Origin: Pseudomonas sp. N040
GTDB taxonomy: Bacteria > Pseudomonadota > Gammaproteobacteria > Pseudomonadales > Pseudomonadaceae
DNA length: 64,000 nt
Assembly (NCBI RefSeq): GCF_015637705.1
Contig: NZ_JADOBE010000002.1
Location: 293,454-357,453, forward strand
Direction of reading: 5' to 3'
Positions within the stretch are counted from its first letter, which is position 1; every line of letters begins with the position of its first letter. Position numbers and translations under genes: made by a program. Below are positions 19,906 to 30,099 of this stretch, in pieces. Under the pieces are notes generated by a model. The model was not told the origin of the DNA. It was given only the letters and a program-made list of their open reading frames with translations, and did no database searches.

Positions 19906-20937
19906 ATGAAACCGGTTCGTCTGGGCGACCTGTCGGTCGGTTCGCTGCACAGCCTGGCGGCAGCCGTGCGCAGCCACAGCAAGGATGCGGACGCGCTGCT
20001 GCAGCACTACGGGCTGGACAGCAGCCGCCTGGCCACCCCGCACGGTCGCCTGTCGATTCCCCGCTATATGCGCCTGGGCCATGCGGCGATCCAGCTGACC
20101 GGTGATCCGGCGCTCGGCCTGCTCATGGGCCGTCATGCCCGCCTCGCGCACTACGGGCTGGCCGGCGTGACGGCGGCCCAGGCACCGACTGTGCGCGAGG
20201 CGGCACGCTGCCTGGCGAAGTTCGAGCGGCTCTATGCGCGCAACTATCGCGGCCAGTCGAGCTTTCACGAGGACGCCCGCGGTGGCTGGCTGCGCTTCTA
20301 TTCGATCAGCCCCTACAACGCCTACAACCGCTTTGTCGTGGATTCCGTGCTGTCCGGCTGGCAGGCCCAGTTGAGCCTCCTGTGCGGGCAAGCGCTGGCC
20401 GTCGAAAAAGTTGAAATCGAGTTCCCAGCGCCGGCCTATGCCGAGCGCTACAGCGAGATATTCGGCTGTCCGGTGGAGTTCTCGGCGCAGATCAATCAAC
20501 TGCGCCTGTCAAATGCGACGCTGGCGCTCCGAGGCGCCGAGCACTGTCCGCACTCCTGGCACGAATTGCTGCTGCTGTGCGAGCGCGAACTGGAACAGAT
20601 AACCCGTACCCACAGCCTGCACGAACGCATCAGCCTGCTGCTCGGGCCATTGCTGCACGGGCGGGAACCGGACCTCGAAGAAATTGCCCGACGCCTGCAA
20701 CTGCCAACCTGGACCCTGCGGCGCAAGCTGGCCGAAGAAGGCACCCAGTTCCGCACCATTCTGAACGACACCCGCCGCGACCTGGCAATGGCCTATATCC
20801 GCGACACCGAACTGAGCTTCGGCGAAATTGCCTACCTGCTCGGCTTTGCCTCGGCTGAAGCCTTCCAGCGTGCTTTCAAGCGCTGGAGCGGCAACACCCC
20901 GGGGGAGTTCCGCAGAAGCCGCCGGCAGGCCGGCTGA
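19906..20937 (+). CDS. AraC-family transcriptional regulator
   Basis: A 343-residue regulator with an N-terminal ligand domain of the Arabinose_bd type (about 20-210; GDPALGLLMGRHARLAHYGLAG is characteristic) and a C-terminal double helix-turn-helix (about 245-340; LSFGEIAYLLGFASAEAFQRAFKRWSG). The architecture matches OruR/ArgR-like activators. It begins 5 bp after the nitrilase gene stop, so both are likely one transcript. The reversed arrangement, enzyme first, suggests feedback control of that gene or of the divergent fadH. Confidence 0.88.
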   Translation: MKPVRLGDLSVGSLHSLAAAVRSHSKDADALLQHYGLDSSRLATPHGRLSIPRYMRLGHAAIQLTGDPALGLLMGRHARLAHYGLAGVTAAQAPTVREAARCLAKFERLYARNYRGQSSFHEDARGGWLRFYSISPYNAYNRFVVDSVLSGWQAQLSLLCGQALAVEKVEIEFPAPAYAERYSEIFGCPVEFSAQINQLRLSNATLALRGAEHCPHSWHELLLLCERELEQITRTHSLHERISLLLGPLLHGREPDLEEIARRLQLPTWTLRRKLAEEGTQFRTILNDTRRDLAMAYIRDTELSFGEIAYLLGFASAEAFQRAFKRWSGNTPGEFRRSRRQAG

Positions 20938-20940
20938 GCC

Positions 20941-21048
20941 TCACAACTCCGCCGCGTCATCCAGCAACTCCGGGCTGTCCGGATCACTGGCGTGGCTTTC
21001 CAGCACTTCTTCCTGGTACTCGTCCATCTTGCTGTCTCTCTCGCTCAT
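20941..21048 (-). CDS. Possible small acidic protein
   Basis: A 35-residue open frame rich in Asp and Glu (MSERDSKMDEYQEEVLESHA, then an acidic tail ending DDAAEL). Strongly biased composition and clean termination suggest a real peptide, but no good ribosome binding site is seen before ATG 21048. A longer reading from 21132 adds 28 residues unlike the rest. It converges with the AraC gene. Function unknown; could be non-coding. Confidence 0.35.
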   Translation of the reverse strand: MSERDSKMDEYQEEVLESHASDPDSPELLDDAAEL

Positions 21049-21238
21049 CAGTTCATGCCAAGACTGCAAGAGGCTAGAAAAGTTGCATGACAAACAGATG
21101 AATCCCGCGCATTGAGTTTGGTCCAGCGGCATGTGCCTCTCGACAGAAGCAGCGCACCACGTTTATCTTGCGCGCCATGGTCACCGCAGTGGCCAGCGTC
21201 GCTCGGACGGTTCCGGGCGCTTACGTTTCGAGGCATCC

Positions 21239-22480
21239 ATGACTGAACCACGTTCAGCGCGCCGTTTTGCGCGCATCGACAGACTCCCCCCCTACGTTTT
21301 CAACATCACCGCCGAACTGAAGATGGCCGCGCGTCGACGCGGCGAAGACATCATCGACCTGAGCATGGGCAATCCCGATGGGGCTACCCCGCCGCACATC
21401 GTGGAAAAGCTGTGCACCGTCGCCCAGCGCGAGGACACCCACGGCTATTCGACCTCGCGCGGCATTCCGCGCCTGCGCCGGGCCATCGCCAACTGGTACA
21501 AGGAACGCTATGCGGTCGACATCGACCCCGAGCGCGAAGCGATCGTCACCATCGGTTCCAAGGAAGGCCTGGCGCACCTGATGCTGGCCACCCTCGACCA
21601 GGGCGACACCGTGCTGGTGCCCAACCCCAGCTATCCGATCCACATCTACGGCGCGGTGATCGCCGGCGCCCAGGTGCGCTCGGTGCCGCTGGTGCCCGGC
21701 GTGGATTTCTTCGCCGAACTGGAACGGGCCATCCGCGAGAGCATTCCCAAGCCGAAGATGATGATTCTCGGCTTCCCCTCCAACCCCACGGCCCAGTGCG
21801 TCGAACTGGATTTCTTCGCCCGCGTGGTGGCCCTGGCCAAGCAGTACGACGTGCTGGTGGTGCATGACCTGGCCTACGCCGACATCGTCTACGACGGCTG
21901 GAAAGCCCCCTCGATCATGCAGATCGAAGGCGCCAAGGATATTGCCGTGGAGTTCTTCACCCTGTCCAAGAGCTACAACATGGCCGGCTGGCGCATCGGC
22001 TTCATGGTCGGCAACCCGGAGCTGGTGAATGCCCTGGCGCGCATCAAGAGCTACCACGACTACGGCACCTTCACCCCGCTGCAGGTGGCCGCGATTGCCG
22101 CACTGGAAGGCGACCAGCAGTGCGTGCTGGACATCGCCGAACAATACCGGCAGCGCCGCAACGTGCTGGTCAAGGGCCTGCACGAGCTCGGCTGGATGGT
22201 GGAAAACCCGAAGGCGTCGATGTACATCTGGGCCAGGATTCCCGAGCCCTACGCCAAACTGGGCTCGCTGGAATTTGCCAAGAAACTGCTGGCCGAGGCC
22301 AAGGTGTGTGTCTCGCCCGGCATCGGCTTCGGCGACTACGGCGATGACCATGTGCGCTTTGCCCTGATCGAAAACCAGGACCGCATCCGCCAGGCGATTC
22401 GCGGCATCAAGAGCATGTTCCGCGCCGATGGCCTGCTGGCGCCACCCGCCAGCCCGCGCAAGGCAGGTCAGGACGAGTAA
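21239..22480 (+). CDS. alaC: Alanine-synthesising aminotransferase (AlaC-type)
   Basis: A 413-residue class I PLP aminotransferase, the same size as E. coli AlaC, producing alanine from pyruvate and glutamate. [20 protein letters not shown] opens the domain, [16 protein letters not shown] is the substrate loop, and [15 protein letters not shown] carries the Schiff-base Lys. The ATG at 21239 is preceded by GAGG at good distance. An in-frame extension to 21131 is not family-like. Convergent with mgtE. Confidence 0.85.
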   Translation: MTEPRSARRFARIDRLPPYVFNITAELKMAARRRGEDIIDLSMGNPDGATPPHIVEKLCTVAQREDTHGYSTSRGIPRLRRAIANWYKERYAVDIDPEREAIVTIGSKEGLAHLMLATLDQGDTVLVPNPSYPIHIYGAVIAGAQVRSVPLVPGVDFFAELERAIRESIPKPKMMILGFPSNPTAQCVELDFFARVVALAKQYDVLVVHDLAYADIVYDGWKAPSIMQIEGAKDIAVEFFTLSKSYNMAGWRIGFMVGNPELVNALARIKSYHDYGTFTPLQVAAIAALEGDQQCVLDIAEQYRQRRNVLVKGLHELGWMVENPKASMYIWARIPEPYAKLGSLEFAKKLLAEAKVCVSPGIGFGDYGDDHVRFALIENQDRIRQAIRGIKSMFRADGLLAPPASPRKAGQDE

Positions 22481-22490
22481 CCGCGGTCGC

Positions 22491-22516
22491 GGCTCGGCAT
22501 GAGCATTTGCCGAGCC
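22491..22516. terminator. Possible bidirectional hairpin between alaC and mgtE
   Basis: GGCTCGGCA at 22491-22499 and TGCCGAGCC at 22508-22516 form a perfect 9-bp stem just after the alaC stop. There is no U-tract, so it is a weak or factor-assisted terminator at best. Confidence 0.35.
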
Positions 22517-22621
22517 CGGCAACCCCAGTGCCCCGGGGAAGTTGAGCCCGCCAGCCGCCAGAACGACTGGACTCTGATGACGCTTGGTCGCGCAGCGTGC
22601 CGAAACGCCAGCAGACCCTGG

Positions 22622-24064
22622 CTACACGAGGAAAATCGTCGCCAGGCCGAGGAAAATGAAAAATCCGCCGCTGTCGGTGACGGCGGTAATCATCACGCTG
22701 GCACCCATCGCCGGGTCCCGCCCCATGCGCACCAGGGTCATGGGAATCAGCACGCCCATCATTGCCGCCAGCAGCAGGTTCAGCGTCATCGCCAGGGTCA
22801 TGACCAGGCCAAGTGCCAGGTTGTCGTAGAGCCAGAAGGCTACGCCGCCAATCACCCCACCCCAGACCAGGCCATTGATCAGCGCCACACTCAGCTCCTT
22901 GCGCACCAGCCGCGTCGTATTGCCGATGCCCACCTGATCGAGCGCCATGGCCCGCACGATCATGGTGATGGTCTGATTGCCGGAATTGCCGCCGATCCCG
23001 GCCACGATCGGCATCAGCGCCGCCAGGGCGACCAGTTTCTCGATGGAGCCGTCAAACAGGCCGATCACCCGCGATGCGACAAAGGCCGTGATCAGATTGA
23101 TCGCCAGCCAGGACCAGCGGTTCTGCAAGGACTTCCAGACCGAGGCGAAAATATCTTCCTCCTCGCGCAAGCCCGCCATGTTCAGGACTTCGGTCTCGCT
23201 TTCTTCGCGGATCAGGTCGACCATTTCATCGATGGTCAAGCGGCCGATCAGCTTGCCGTTGGCATCGATCACCGGCGCCGACACCAGGTCATAGCGTTCA
23301 AACGCCTGGGCCGCGTCGTTGGCTTCGTCGTTCGGGTGGAAAATCACCGGATCGGTAGCCATCACCTCGGCCACCTGCTTGTCCGGATCATTCACCAGCA
23401 GGCGCTTGATCGGCAGCACCCCCTTGAGCACACCGTCATAATCGACCACGAACAGCTTGTCGGTATGTCCTGGCAACTCCTTCAAGCGGCGCAGATAGCG
23501 CAAGACGACTTCCAGGCTGACGTCTTCGCGGATGGTCACCATCTCGAAGTCCATCAGGGCGCCGACTTGATCCTCGTCGTAGGACAGCGCCGAACGCACG
23601 CGCTCACGATCCTGGGCATCCAGGCTTTCCATCAGTTCGTAAACGACGTCGCGCGGCAGTTCCTGCGCCAGATCGGCCAGCTCGTCGGCGTCCATGTCCC
23701 TGGCGGCAGCGAGGATTTCCTCGTCATCCATGTCCGCGAGCAGGGATTCGCGCACGGCATCGGACACTTCCAGGAGGATGTCGCCATCACGCTCGGCTTT
23801 CACCAGTTGCCAGACAGCCAGGCGCTCGCCCAGCGGCAATGCCTCGAGAATGTGCGCGATATCAGCCGGGTGCAGCTCGTCCAGCCGCTGTTGCAGTTCG
23901 GAGATGTTTTGCCGGTGGACGAGGTTTTCCACCAGCCCCTGGTTACGGCCTTCCTGGCGGTGCGCCAGGCTTTCCACCAGGCGATGGCGATGCAACAGGT
24001 CGATCACCTGGGCCAGGCGATCCTGCAGGCTTTCTTGAGGCTTCTTGGTTTCCAGATCAGTCAT
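22622..24064 (-). CDS. mgtE: MgtE-family magnesium transporter
   Basis: A 480-residue Mg2+ channel. Domain order: helical N domain (about 20-140), paired CBS domains (about 140-265; ATDPVIFHPNDEANDAAQAF, IDANGKLIGRLTIDEMVDLI) sensing Mg2+, and five membrane helices from about 285 that include GIGGNSGNQTITMIVRAMAL, the conserved pore segment. The ATG at 24064 follows GGAG; the 14-residue upstream extension is unlikely. Monocistronic. Confidence 0.95.
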   Translation of the reverse strand: MTDLETKKPQESLQDRLAQVIDLLHRHRLVESLAHRQEGRNQGLVENLVHRQNISELQQRLDELHPADIAHILEALPLGERLAVWQLVKAERDGDILLEVSDAVRESLLADMDDEEILAAARDMDADELADLAQELPRDVVYELMESLDAQDRERVRSALSYDEDQVGALMDFEMVTIREDVSLEVVLRYLRRLKELPGHTDKLFVVDYDGVLKGVLPIKRLLVNDPDKQVAEVMATDPVIFHPNDEANDAAQAFERYDLVSAPVIDANGKLIGRLTIDEMVDLIREESETEVLNMAGLREEEDIFASVWKSLQNRWSWLAINLITAFVASRVIGLFDGSIEKLVALAALMPIVAGIGGNSGNQTITMIVRAMALDQVGIGNTTRLVRKELSVALINGLVWGGVIGGVAFWLYDNLALGLVMTLAMTLNLLLAAMMGVLIPMTLVRMGRDPAMGASVMITAVTDSGGFFIFLGLATIFLV

Positions 24065-24368
24065 GGCGTGCTCCACCCCAGTTGCGGCGCACGCAGCGAG
24101 GGTCAATCAGTCAGTACGCGATTGCAAAAATGCGTGTGTGGGTAACTACTGGGTAAGTCCATGGGCTGGGTCCATGAGCCCCGATGGGGCGGATAGGTGA
24201 AGCATAGCACTGCAATCAGCAGTTGCGCCTTACAAAATTGCGCCAGAACAATCAGTTGCAAGGCAATGCTGAGTCCGCTTCTACAGCAGACTGAGTCCCG
24301 CGAAAGTTGCCTTCTTGCACTGGTTAATCCCCCGGCTAAGCTGAACAGCACACGTCAAGGAGGACGCC

Positions 24369-24875
24369 ATGATGCACGGATTGCCTGGATTTTCTGGCTG
24401 CGCACTTGCACTGCTGGTCGCCGCTGCCCCACTTGAAGCTGCCGATGTGTTTCGCTGTGTCGACAGCAACGGGCACATCACCTTCACCCAGCTGGGCTGT
24501 CCTGCCGAGCAGGTACTTGAGGTACAGAGTGCCTATAACCCCTCCCCGGGAAGCGGCCGGCCCGTGGCCATGGCCAACAGCACAAAGCGCACAACCAGGC
24601 ATCCCGCCCGGCCCCGGCCAGCGGCAGAATTGCAGGTAGTTGCGGAAAAGCAGGATGGCTGCGGCAATCGGGTTACCGGCAGCCAGCGGCGCACGGCAAT
24701 CATCCGCAAGCAGATCCAGGCAGGCATGACCCGCGCGGATGTCGAAAGCGCACTGGGAAAGCCCGATGAGCGCACCTCGCGCAATGGCGAAACCCGCTAC
24801 ACCTACGCGGATGCCGACGGAGGCAGCCGACAGGTCAGCTTTGACCAGAGTGGCTGCGTAAAGAGCAAGCGCTAG
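24369..24875 (+). CDS. DUF4124-domain exported protein
   Basis: A 168-residue protein with a signal peptide (about 1-24) and a DUF4124 motif right after it, ADVFRCVDSNGHITFTQLGCP, with paired Cys. The C-terminal half (about 110-165) has QIQAGMTRADVESALGKPDE, a SmpA/OmlA-like BamE-type segment. AAGGAGG at 24357-24363 precedes the ATG. A periplasmic location is likely; function unknown. Confidence 0.8.
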   Translation: MMHGLPGFSGCALALLVAAAPLEAADVFRCVDSNGHITFTQLGCPAEQVLEVQSAYNPSPGSGRPVAMANSTKRTTRHPARPRPAAELQVVAEKQDGCGNRVTGSQRRTAIIRKQIQAGMTRADVESALGKPDERTSRNGETRYTYADADGGSRQVSFDQSGCVKSKR

Positions 24876-24905
24876 ATCATCTGTGACCAGAAAAGCGCGG
24901 CCAAA

Positions 24906-24943
24906 AAGAAAGGGGCATATCCCGCAGGAGATGCCCCTTTCTT
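24906..24943. terminator. Rho-independent terminator
   Basis: AAGAAAGGGGCAT at 24906-24918 pairs with its complement at 24931-24943. T- and A-rich flanks make it usable on both strands: downstream of the DUF4124 gene (plus) and of the tRNA-Arg genes (minus). Confidence 0.85.
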
Positions 24944-24949
24944 TGGTAT

Positions 24950-25026
24950 TGGTGCACTCAGGAGGATTCGAACCTCCGACCGCCCGGTTCGTAGCCGGGT
25001 ACTCTATCCAGCTGAGCTATGAGTGC
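24950..25026 (-). tRNA. tRNA-Arg(ACG), copy 1
   Basis: A 77-nt cloverleaf beginning GCACTCA and closing with TGAGTGC, discriminator A and an encoded CCA. The anticodon loop CTACGAA gives ACG (read as ICG after deamination) for arginine CGN codons. It is identical to the copy 70 nt away. Confidence 0.97.
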
Positions 25027-25096
25027 AAAAGGTGGTTTTAAACCAGGTCACCACTGGCTGAAGCAAATGATCCGGAAAACCCGGATCACTCGAAAA

Positions 25097-25173
25097 TGGT
25101 GCACTCAGGAGGATTCGAACCTCCGACCGCCCGGTTCGTAGCCGGGTACTCTATCCAGCTGAGCTATGAGTGC
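25097..25173 (-). tRNA. tRNA-Arg(ACG), copy 2
   Basis: A 77-nt gene with the same sequence as copy 1, including the encoded CCA. Both lie downstream of tRNA-Ser on the minus strand and are probably processed from one transcript. Confidence 0.97.
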
Positions 25174-25267
25174 AGCAACGCGCATTTCCAACCGGATTTC
25201 CAGACACTCATTTCACCAGACATCCGCGAATTGATCTGCCGGAAAACCTTGCACCCTCAGAGGATGC

Positions 25268-25361
<94 letters not shown>

Positions 25362-25423
25362 GCAACACGGGGCGCATAATACCCATGTTTGCCCTGCTTG
25401 GAAAGCCAAAAATCAGAGATAAA

Positions 25424-25609
25424 TTAGTGGCTTGGTTCCGGATCTTTCTCTTTCTGAATGCGCTGGTAAATCTCTTCGCGGTGCACTGCAACATCCTTGG
25501 GCGCGTTAACGCCTATGCGCACCTGATTGCCCTTCACACCCAGCACTGTGATGGTGACGTCATCGCCTACCATCAGGGTCTCTCCGACCCTGCGAGTCAG
25601 AATTAGCAT
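25424..25609 (-). CDS. csrA: Carbon storage regulator CsrA/RsmA
   Basis: A 61-residue RNA-binding dimer that represses or stabilises mRNAs at GGA motifs (Gac/Rsm regulation). It starts [20 protein letters not shown], the canonical sequence, with Arg44-region VAVHREEIY needed for RNA contact. AAGGA lies directly before the ATG. It sits between lysC and tRNA-Ser, the standard rsmA location in Pseudomonas. Confidence 0.97.
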   Translation of the reverse strand: MLILTRRVGETLMVGDDVTITVLGVKGNQVRIGVNAPKDVAVHREEIYQRIQKEKDPEPSH

Positions 25610-25783
25610 TCCTTAATCCCTCATTTTTTCAATTCAATGTACCTGCAACCACGAATAAGACGACCGAGAACAGCACTTGTCCAGCGGAGAACCCTTACCT
25701 CGAGTTTCAACAATGCAATCAAATGCAGCAGATAGCATCATCATGCGAAAACCGGACAAAGCAAAGCATTAAAGAAGCCGCGT

Positions 25784-26278
25784 TCATTCACCCTGGCGGG
25801 CAGGTGCATCCAGTTCGAAAGCCGTGTGCAACGCACGCACAGCCAGTTCCAGATATTTCTCCTCGATCACCACGGAAACCTTTATTTCCGAGGTCGAGAT
25901 CATCTGGATATTGATATTTTCCTTGGCCAGCGCTTCAAACATCCGGCTGGCGACACCGGCGTGAGAGCGCATGCCAACGCCGACGATCGACACCTTGGCA
26001 ATCTTGACATCGCCGCCAGCCTCGCGAGCACCAATACTGGCCGCTGTTGCCTGGAGGATTTCCAGTGCGCTGGCGTAATCATTGCGGTGCACGGTGAAAG
26101 TGAAATCCGTGGTGTTATCGTGGGAAACGTTCTGCACGATCATGTCCACTTCGATATTCGCCGCGCTGATCGGGCCGAGAATCTTGAACGCCACACCGGG
26201 AGTATCCGGCACCCCGCGAATGGTCAGCTTGGCCTCGTCACGGTTAAAGGCGATACCGGAAATGATTGGCTGTTCCAT
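25784..26278 (-). other. lysC: Probable internal translation start giving the LysC beta subunit
   Basis: Within lysC, GAGGAGGAAT (complement of 26281-26290) lies three bases upstream of the in-frame ATG at 26278 (Met249, MEQPIISGIAF). The product would be a 164-residue regulatory beta chain containing both ACT domains, as described for aspartokinases of the alpha2-beta2 type. The ribosome binding site is stronger than needed by chance in this GC-rich gene. Confidence 0.65.
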
Positions 26279-27022
26279 GGATTCCTCCTCATCAAGGGTA
26301 ATGAGGGTGCCCGGCCCCTCCTGGAAGCTGTGCAGCACGCGCAGCGGGACATTGTATTTGCCGGCGAACTCCACCGAACGAATCTGCAGCACCTTGGAAC
26401 CCAGGCTGGCCATTTCCAGCATTTCCTCAAAGGTGATCTTTTCCAGACGCTGCGCCTGCGGAACAACCCGCGGATCGGTGGTGTAGACGCCATCCACATC
26501 GGTATAGATCTGGCATTCGTCGGCCTTCAGCGCGGCCGCCAGAGCAACCCCCGTGGTATCCGAGCCGCCCCGACCAAGGGTGGTGATGTTGCCCTGCTCA
26601 TCCACGCCCTGGAAGCCGGCCACCACCACAACGCGACCCGCCTTGAGGTCGGCACGCAGTTTCTGGTCATCAATGTGCAGGATGCGCGCCTTGGTATGCG
26701 CACTGTCGGTAAGAATGCGCACCTGGTTGCCGGTATAGGACACGGCCGGCACACCCAGCTTGATCAGGGCCATGGCCAGCAGGGCAATGGTCACCTGCTC
26801 GCCGGTGGAGACCATGACATCCAGCTCGCGGCCCACCGGCTGGCCGTCGCTGACTTGCCTGGCCAGCTCGATCAGGCGATTGGTTTCGCCACTCATGGCG
26901 GAAACCACGACAACGATGTCATCACCGTTCTCGCGGAATTTCTTCACCTTCGCCGCCACCTGCTGGATACGCTCGACGGTACCGACCGACGTGCCACCAA
27001 ATTTCTGTACGATCAAAGCCAT
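25784..27022 (-). CDS. lysC: Aspartate kinase
   Basis: A 412-residue enzyme starting lysine, threonine and methionine synthesis by phosphorylating aspartate. KFGGTSVG (7-14) begins the kinase domain, and GRGGSDTTGVALAAAL is the substrate/ATP segment. Two ACT domains (about 265-405) bind feedback inhibitors. It precedes csrA by 174 bp on the same strand. An internal start (next entry) suggests an alpha/beta type enzyme. Confidence 0.95.
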   Translation of the reverse strand: MALIVQKFGGTSVGTVERIQQVAAKVKKFRENGDDIVVVVSAMSGETNRLIELARQVSDGQPVGRELDVMVSTGEQVTIALLAMALIKLGVPAVSYTGNQVRILTDSAHTKARILHIDDQKLRADLKAGRVVVVAGFQGVDEQGNITTLGRGGSDTTGVALAAALKADECQIYTDVDGVYTTDPRVVPQAQRLEKITFEEMLEMASLGSKVLQIRSVEFAGKYNVPLRVLHSFQEGPGTLITLDEEESMEQPIISGIAFNRDEAKLTIRGVPDTPGVAFKILGPISAANIEVDMIVQNVSHDNTTDFTFTVHRNDYASALEILQATAASIGAREAGGDVKIAKVSIVGVGMRSHAGVASRMFEALAKENINIQMISTSEIKVSVVIEEKYLELAVRALHTAFELDAPARQGE

Positions 27023-27122
27023 ATCAAAGCCGCCTGATTCCTCGAAGGGCGCCCATTAGACCCACATCGGGTCCCGCTGCCAAGGTCTGCCGGACGCACT
27101 ACCGACCCTGGGTTCTATCGGA

Positions 27123-29744
27123 TTACAGGCCGCTTTCGGCAAAACCGGCCGCCAGGGCCAGCGCTTGATCCAGCTGGCTGGCGTCAGTACCACCGCCCTG
27201 CGCCATATCCGGACGCCCGCCTCCCTTGCCGCCCACAGCCGCAGCGACCTGACGCATCAGGTCACCGGCCTTGAGCTTGCCCGTCAGGTCCTGGGTCACG
27301 CCGGCAACCAGCACAACCTTGTCGTCCTGCACGCCGCCGAGCAGGATCACCGCGCTGCCAAGCTTGTTCTTCAACTGGTCGACCATGGCCAGCAGCGCCT
27401 TGCCATCCAGGCCATCAAGACGCGAAGCCAGCACCTTGATGCCTTTGACCTCGACAGCCGCACCGGCCAGATCGTTGCCCGCAGCACTGGCCGCCTTGGC
27501 CTTGAGCTGCTCGAGCTCCCTTTCCAGCTGCCGGTTGCGCTCGATCAGGCCAGACAGCTTGTCCAGCACGTTATCGCGACTGCCCTTGACCAGGGCGGCA
27601 GCTTCTTTCAGTTGCTCTTCCGCACCATTCAGCCAGGCCAAGGCCGCGGCCCCGGTAACCCCCTCGATACGCCGTACACCGGCGGCCACGCCGCCTTCGC
27701 TGGTGATCTTGAACAGACCGATGTCCCCGGTACGCGACACGTGGGTACCGCCACACAACTCGACGGAGAAATCACCCATGCTCAGTACGCGCACCTCATC
27801 GCCATACTTTTCGCCGAACAGCGCCATGGCGCCCTTCCGCTTGGCGGTTTCGATATCGGTTTCCTCGGTCTCGACGACCAGGTTCTTGCGAATCTCGGCA
27901 TTGACCAGCTCTTCCAGGGCTTTCAACTGGGCCGGTGCAATCGCCTCGAAGTGGCTGAAGTCAAAACGCAGGCGCTGGCTGTCAACCAGCGAGCCTTTCT
28001 GTTGCACGTGCTCGCCGAGGATCTGGCGCAATGCGGCGTGCAGCAAGTGGGTCGCCGAGTGGTTCAGCGCAGTGGCCTGGCGTACGGACGCGTCGACTGC
28101 GGCCTGCAACTCGGCACCGACCCTGATCGCGCCCCGGGTGACAACGCCATGATGCAGGAAGGCACCACCGGCCTTGCTGGTGTCACGCACATCAACGCGC
28201 ACGCCGGCGGCGCTGAGGTAACCGCTATCGCCGACCTGGCCACCGGACTCGGCATAGAACGGCGTGCGATCGAGCACAATCACGCCCTCCTCACCCTCAT
28301 TCAGGCTGCCCACCGCCTCACCGGCCCGGAACAGGGCGACCACCTTCCCTTCACCGCAAGTGCTCGTGTAACCGGTGAAAAGCGTGTCCACATCCACCTT
28401 GATCAGGCTGTTGTAGTCCAGGCCGAAGTTGCTGGCAGAGCGCGCCCGCTCGCGCTGGGCCTCCATTTCGCGTTCGAAGCCCGCCTCGTCCAGCGTCAGC
28501 TCGCGCTCACGGGCGATATCGCCGGTCAGGTCCACCGGAAAACCGAAGGTGTCGTACAACTTGAACACCACATCGCCAGGAATGACGCTGCCCTGCAACT
28601 CGGCCAGATCCTGCTCGAGGATCCGCAAGCCCTGCTCCAGAGTCTTGGCGAACTGTTCTTCCTCGGTCTTCAGTACCCGTTCGATATGCGCCTGCTGCTG
28701 CACCAGCTCGGGAAAGGCAGCACCCATTTCCGCCACCAGCGCTGCAACAATCTGGTAGAAGAAACTGCCCCTGGCGCCCAGCTTGTTACCGTGACGACAG
28801 GCACGCCGGATGATCCGGCGCAGCACATAGCCACGCCCTTCATTGGACGGAGTCACGCCATCGGCGATCAGGAAGCCGCAGGAGCGGATATGGTCGGCCA
28901 CCACCTTCAGCGATGCCTGCCCCTGGTTTTCGCAGCCGATGGCCTTGGCCGCGGCATTCAGCAGGCTCTGGAACAGATCGATCTCGTAGTTCGAGTTGAC
29001 GTGCTGCAGCACTGCACTGATCCGCTCAAGGCCCATCCCCGTGTCCACGCTCGGCGCCGGCAGCGGGTGCAGCACGCCGTCCGCGGTGCGATTGAACTGC
29101 ATGAACACGTTGTTCCAGATCTCGATGTAGCGATCGCCATCTTCCTCTGGCGAACCCGGCGGGCCGCCCCAGATATGCTCGCCGTGGTCGAAGAAGATCT
29201 CGGTGCACGGACCACAGGGGCCGGTATCGCCCATCGCCCAGAAATTATCCGAAGCGTAAGGCGCGCCCTTGTTGTCACCGATGCGAATCATGCGCTCAGC
29301 GGGAACACCGACTTCCTTATTCCATATCTCATACGCTTCGTCGTCGGTTGCGTAGACGGTGACCCAAAGCTTTTCCCGGGGCAGGTTCAGCCACTTGTCC
29401 GAGGTCAGGAATTCCCACGCGTAGTGGATGGCTTCGCGCTTGAAATAATCGCCGAAGCTGAAGTTGCCCAGCATCTCGAAAAACGTGTGATGCCGCGCGG
29501 TGTAGCCAACGTTTTCCAGGTCATTGTGCTTGCCACCGGCACGCACGCACTTCTGGCTGGAAGTGGCACGGGTGTAGGCGCGCTTTTCCAGGCCAAGGAA
29601 GCAGTCCTTGAACTGGTTCATCCCGGCGTTAGTGAACAGCAGGGTCGGATCGTTCGCCGGGATCAGCGAACTGGAAGCGACACGGGTATGCCCCTTTTCT
29701 TCGAAGAAGCGGAGGAAGGCTTCGCGGATTTCAGCACTTTTCAT
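27123..29744 (-). CDS. alaS: Alanyl-tRNA synthetase
   Basis: An 873-residue class II synthetase. Order: aminoacylation domain from residue 1 ([14 protein letters not shown]), editing domain with the metal-site [12 protein letters not shown] and [13 protein letters not shown] motifs, and a C-terminal oligomerisation domain. The ATG at 29744 gives [19 protein letters not shown], the family start; an upstream extension is not conserved. Upstream of lysC in the alaS-lysC-csrA order. Confidence 0.97.
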   Translation of the reverse strand: MKSAEIREAFLRFFEEKGHTRVASSSLIPANDPTLLFTNAGMNQFKDCFLGLEKRAYTRATSSQKCVRAGGKHNDLENVGYTARHHTFFEMLGNFSFGDYFKREAIHYAWEFLTSDKWLNLPREKLWVTVYATDDEAYEIWNKEVGVPAERMIRIGDNKGAPYASDNFWAMGDTGPCGPCTEIFFDHGEHIWGGPPGSPEEDGDRYIEIWNNVFMQFNRTADGVLHPLPAPSVDTGMGLERISAVLQHVNSNYEIDLFQSLLNAAAKAIGCENQGQASLKVVADHIRSCGFLIADGVTPSNEGRGYVLRRIIRRACRHGNKLGARGSFFYQIVAALVAEMGAAFPELVQQQAHIERVLKTEEEQFAKTLEQGLRILEQDLAELQGSVIPGDVVFKLYDTFGFPVDLTGDIARERELTLDEAGFEREMEAQRERARSASNFGLDYNSLIKVDVDTLFTGYTSTCGEGKVVALFRAGEAVGSLNEGEEGVIVLDRTPFYAESGGQVGDSGYLSAAGVRVDVRDTSKAGGAFLHHGVVTRGAIRVGAELQAAVDASVRQATALNHSATHLLHAALRQILGEHVQQKGSLVDSQRLRFDFSHFEAIAPAQLKALEELVNAEIRKNLVVETEETDIETAKRKGAMALFGEKYGDEVRVLSMGDFSVELCGGTHVSRTGDIGLFKITSEGGVAAGVRRIEGVTGAAALAWLNGAEEQLKEAAALVKGSRDNVLDKLSGLIERNRQLERELEQLKAKAASAAGNDLAGAAVEVKGIKVLASRLDGLDGKALLAMVDQLKNKLGSAVILLGGVQDDKVVLVAGVTQDLTGKLKAGDLMRQVAAAVGGKGGGRPDMAQGGGTDASQLDQALALAAGFAESGL

Positions 29745-29793
29745 GGAGTCTTCTCGGAGTTCAAACGATCGCGGATCGCCGGCAAAGGGCCGC

Positions 29794-29822
29794 ATTATAT
29801 AGGCCTCGGGAAATCCTTGTAA
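29794..29822 (-). promoter_or_regulatory. Predicted sigma70 promoter for alaS
   Basis: On the minus strand TTACAA (29822-29817) is followed after 17 nt by a perfect TATAAT (29799-29794), about 50 bp upstream of the alaS ATG. Confidence 0.6.
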
Positions 29823-30099
29823 TGCTTTCTATGTGCGCTCTGTGCAGCTCGCCCGCGGCACCTTTCCAGGCCTCATCCAGGCAGCCGCATAGCGCAGGTA
29901 TTCCGTGCTCACTCAACGCCTTGCAGCAAAAGCTGAACCAGCAAGTCACACTTAGACCTGCTGCCGAGAAAAACCGGCCGAATCACTCGCCGCGGCCAGG
30001 GCGGACAGCTATAATCCGGCGCCGTCATAAGCCCCAGCCGCGAACCAATCCGCTGGCGGATTATTGCCCCCGTCTCTTCTCCTATCGAGTTATTGCACC
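29823..30099. other. Divergent intergenic region alaS / aminotransferase
   Basis: A total of 355 bp separates the two starts. Apart from the alaS promoter it contains TATAAT at 30010-30015, a probable -10 box of the aminotransferase gene without a clear -35. No small gene or stable RNA is evident. The aminotransferase start lacks a recognisable ribosome binding site. Confidence 0.4.

Noticed and set aside
27165..29822. 885-codon open frame antisense to alaS
   Set aside because: Same cause; the sense strand is a complete, motif-bearing alaS.
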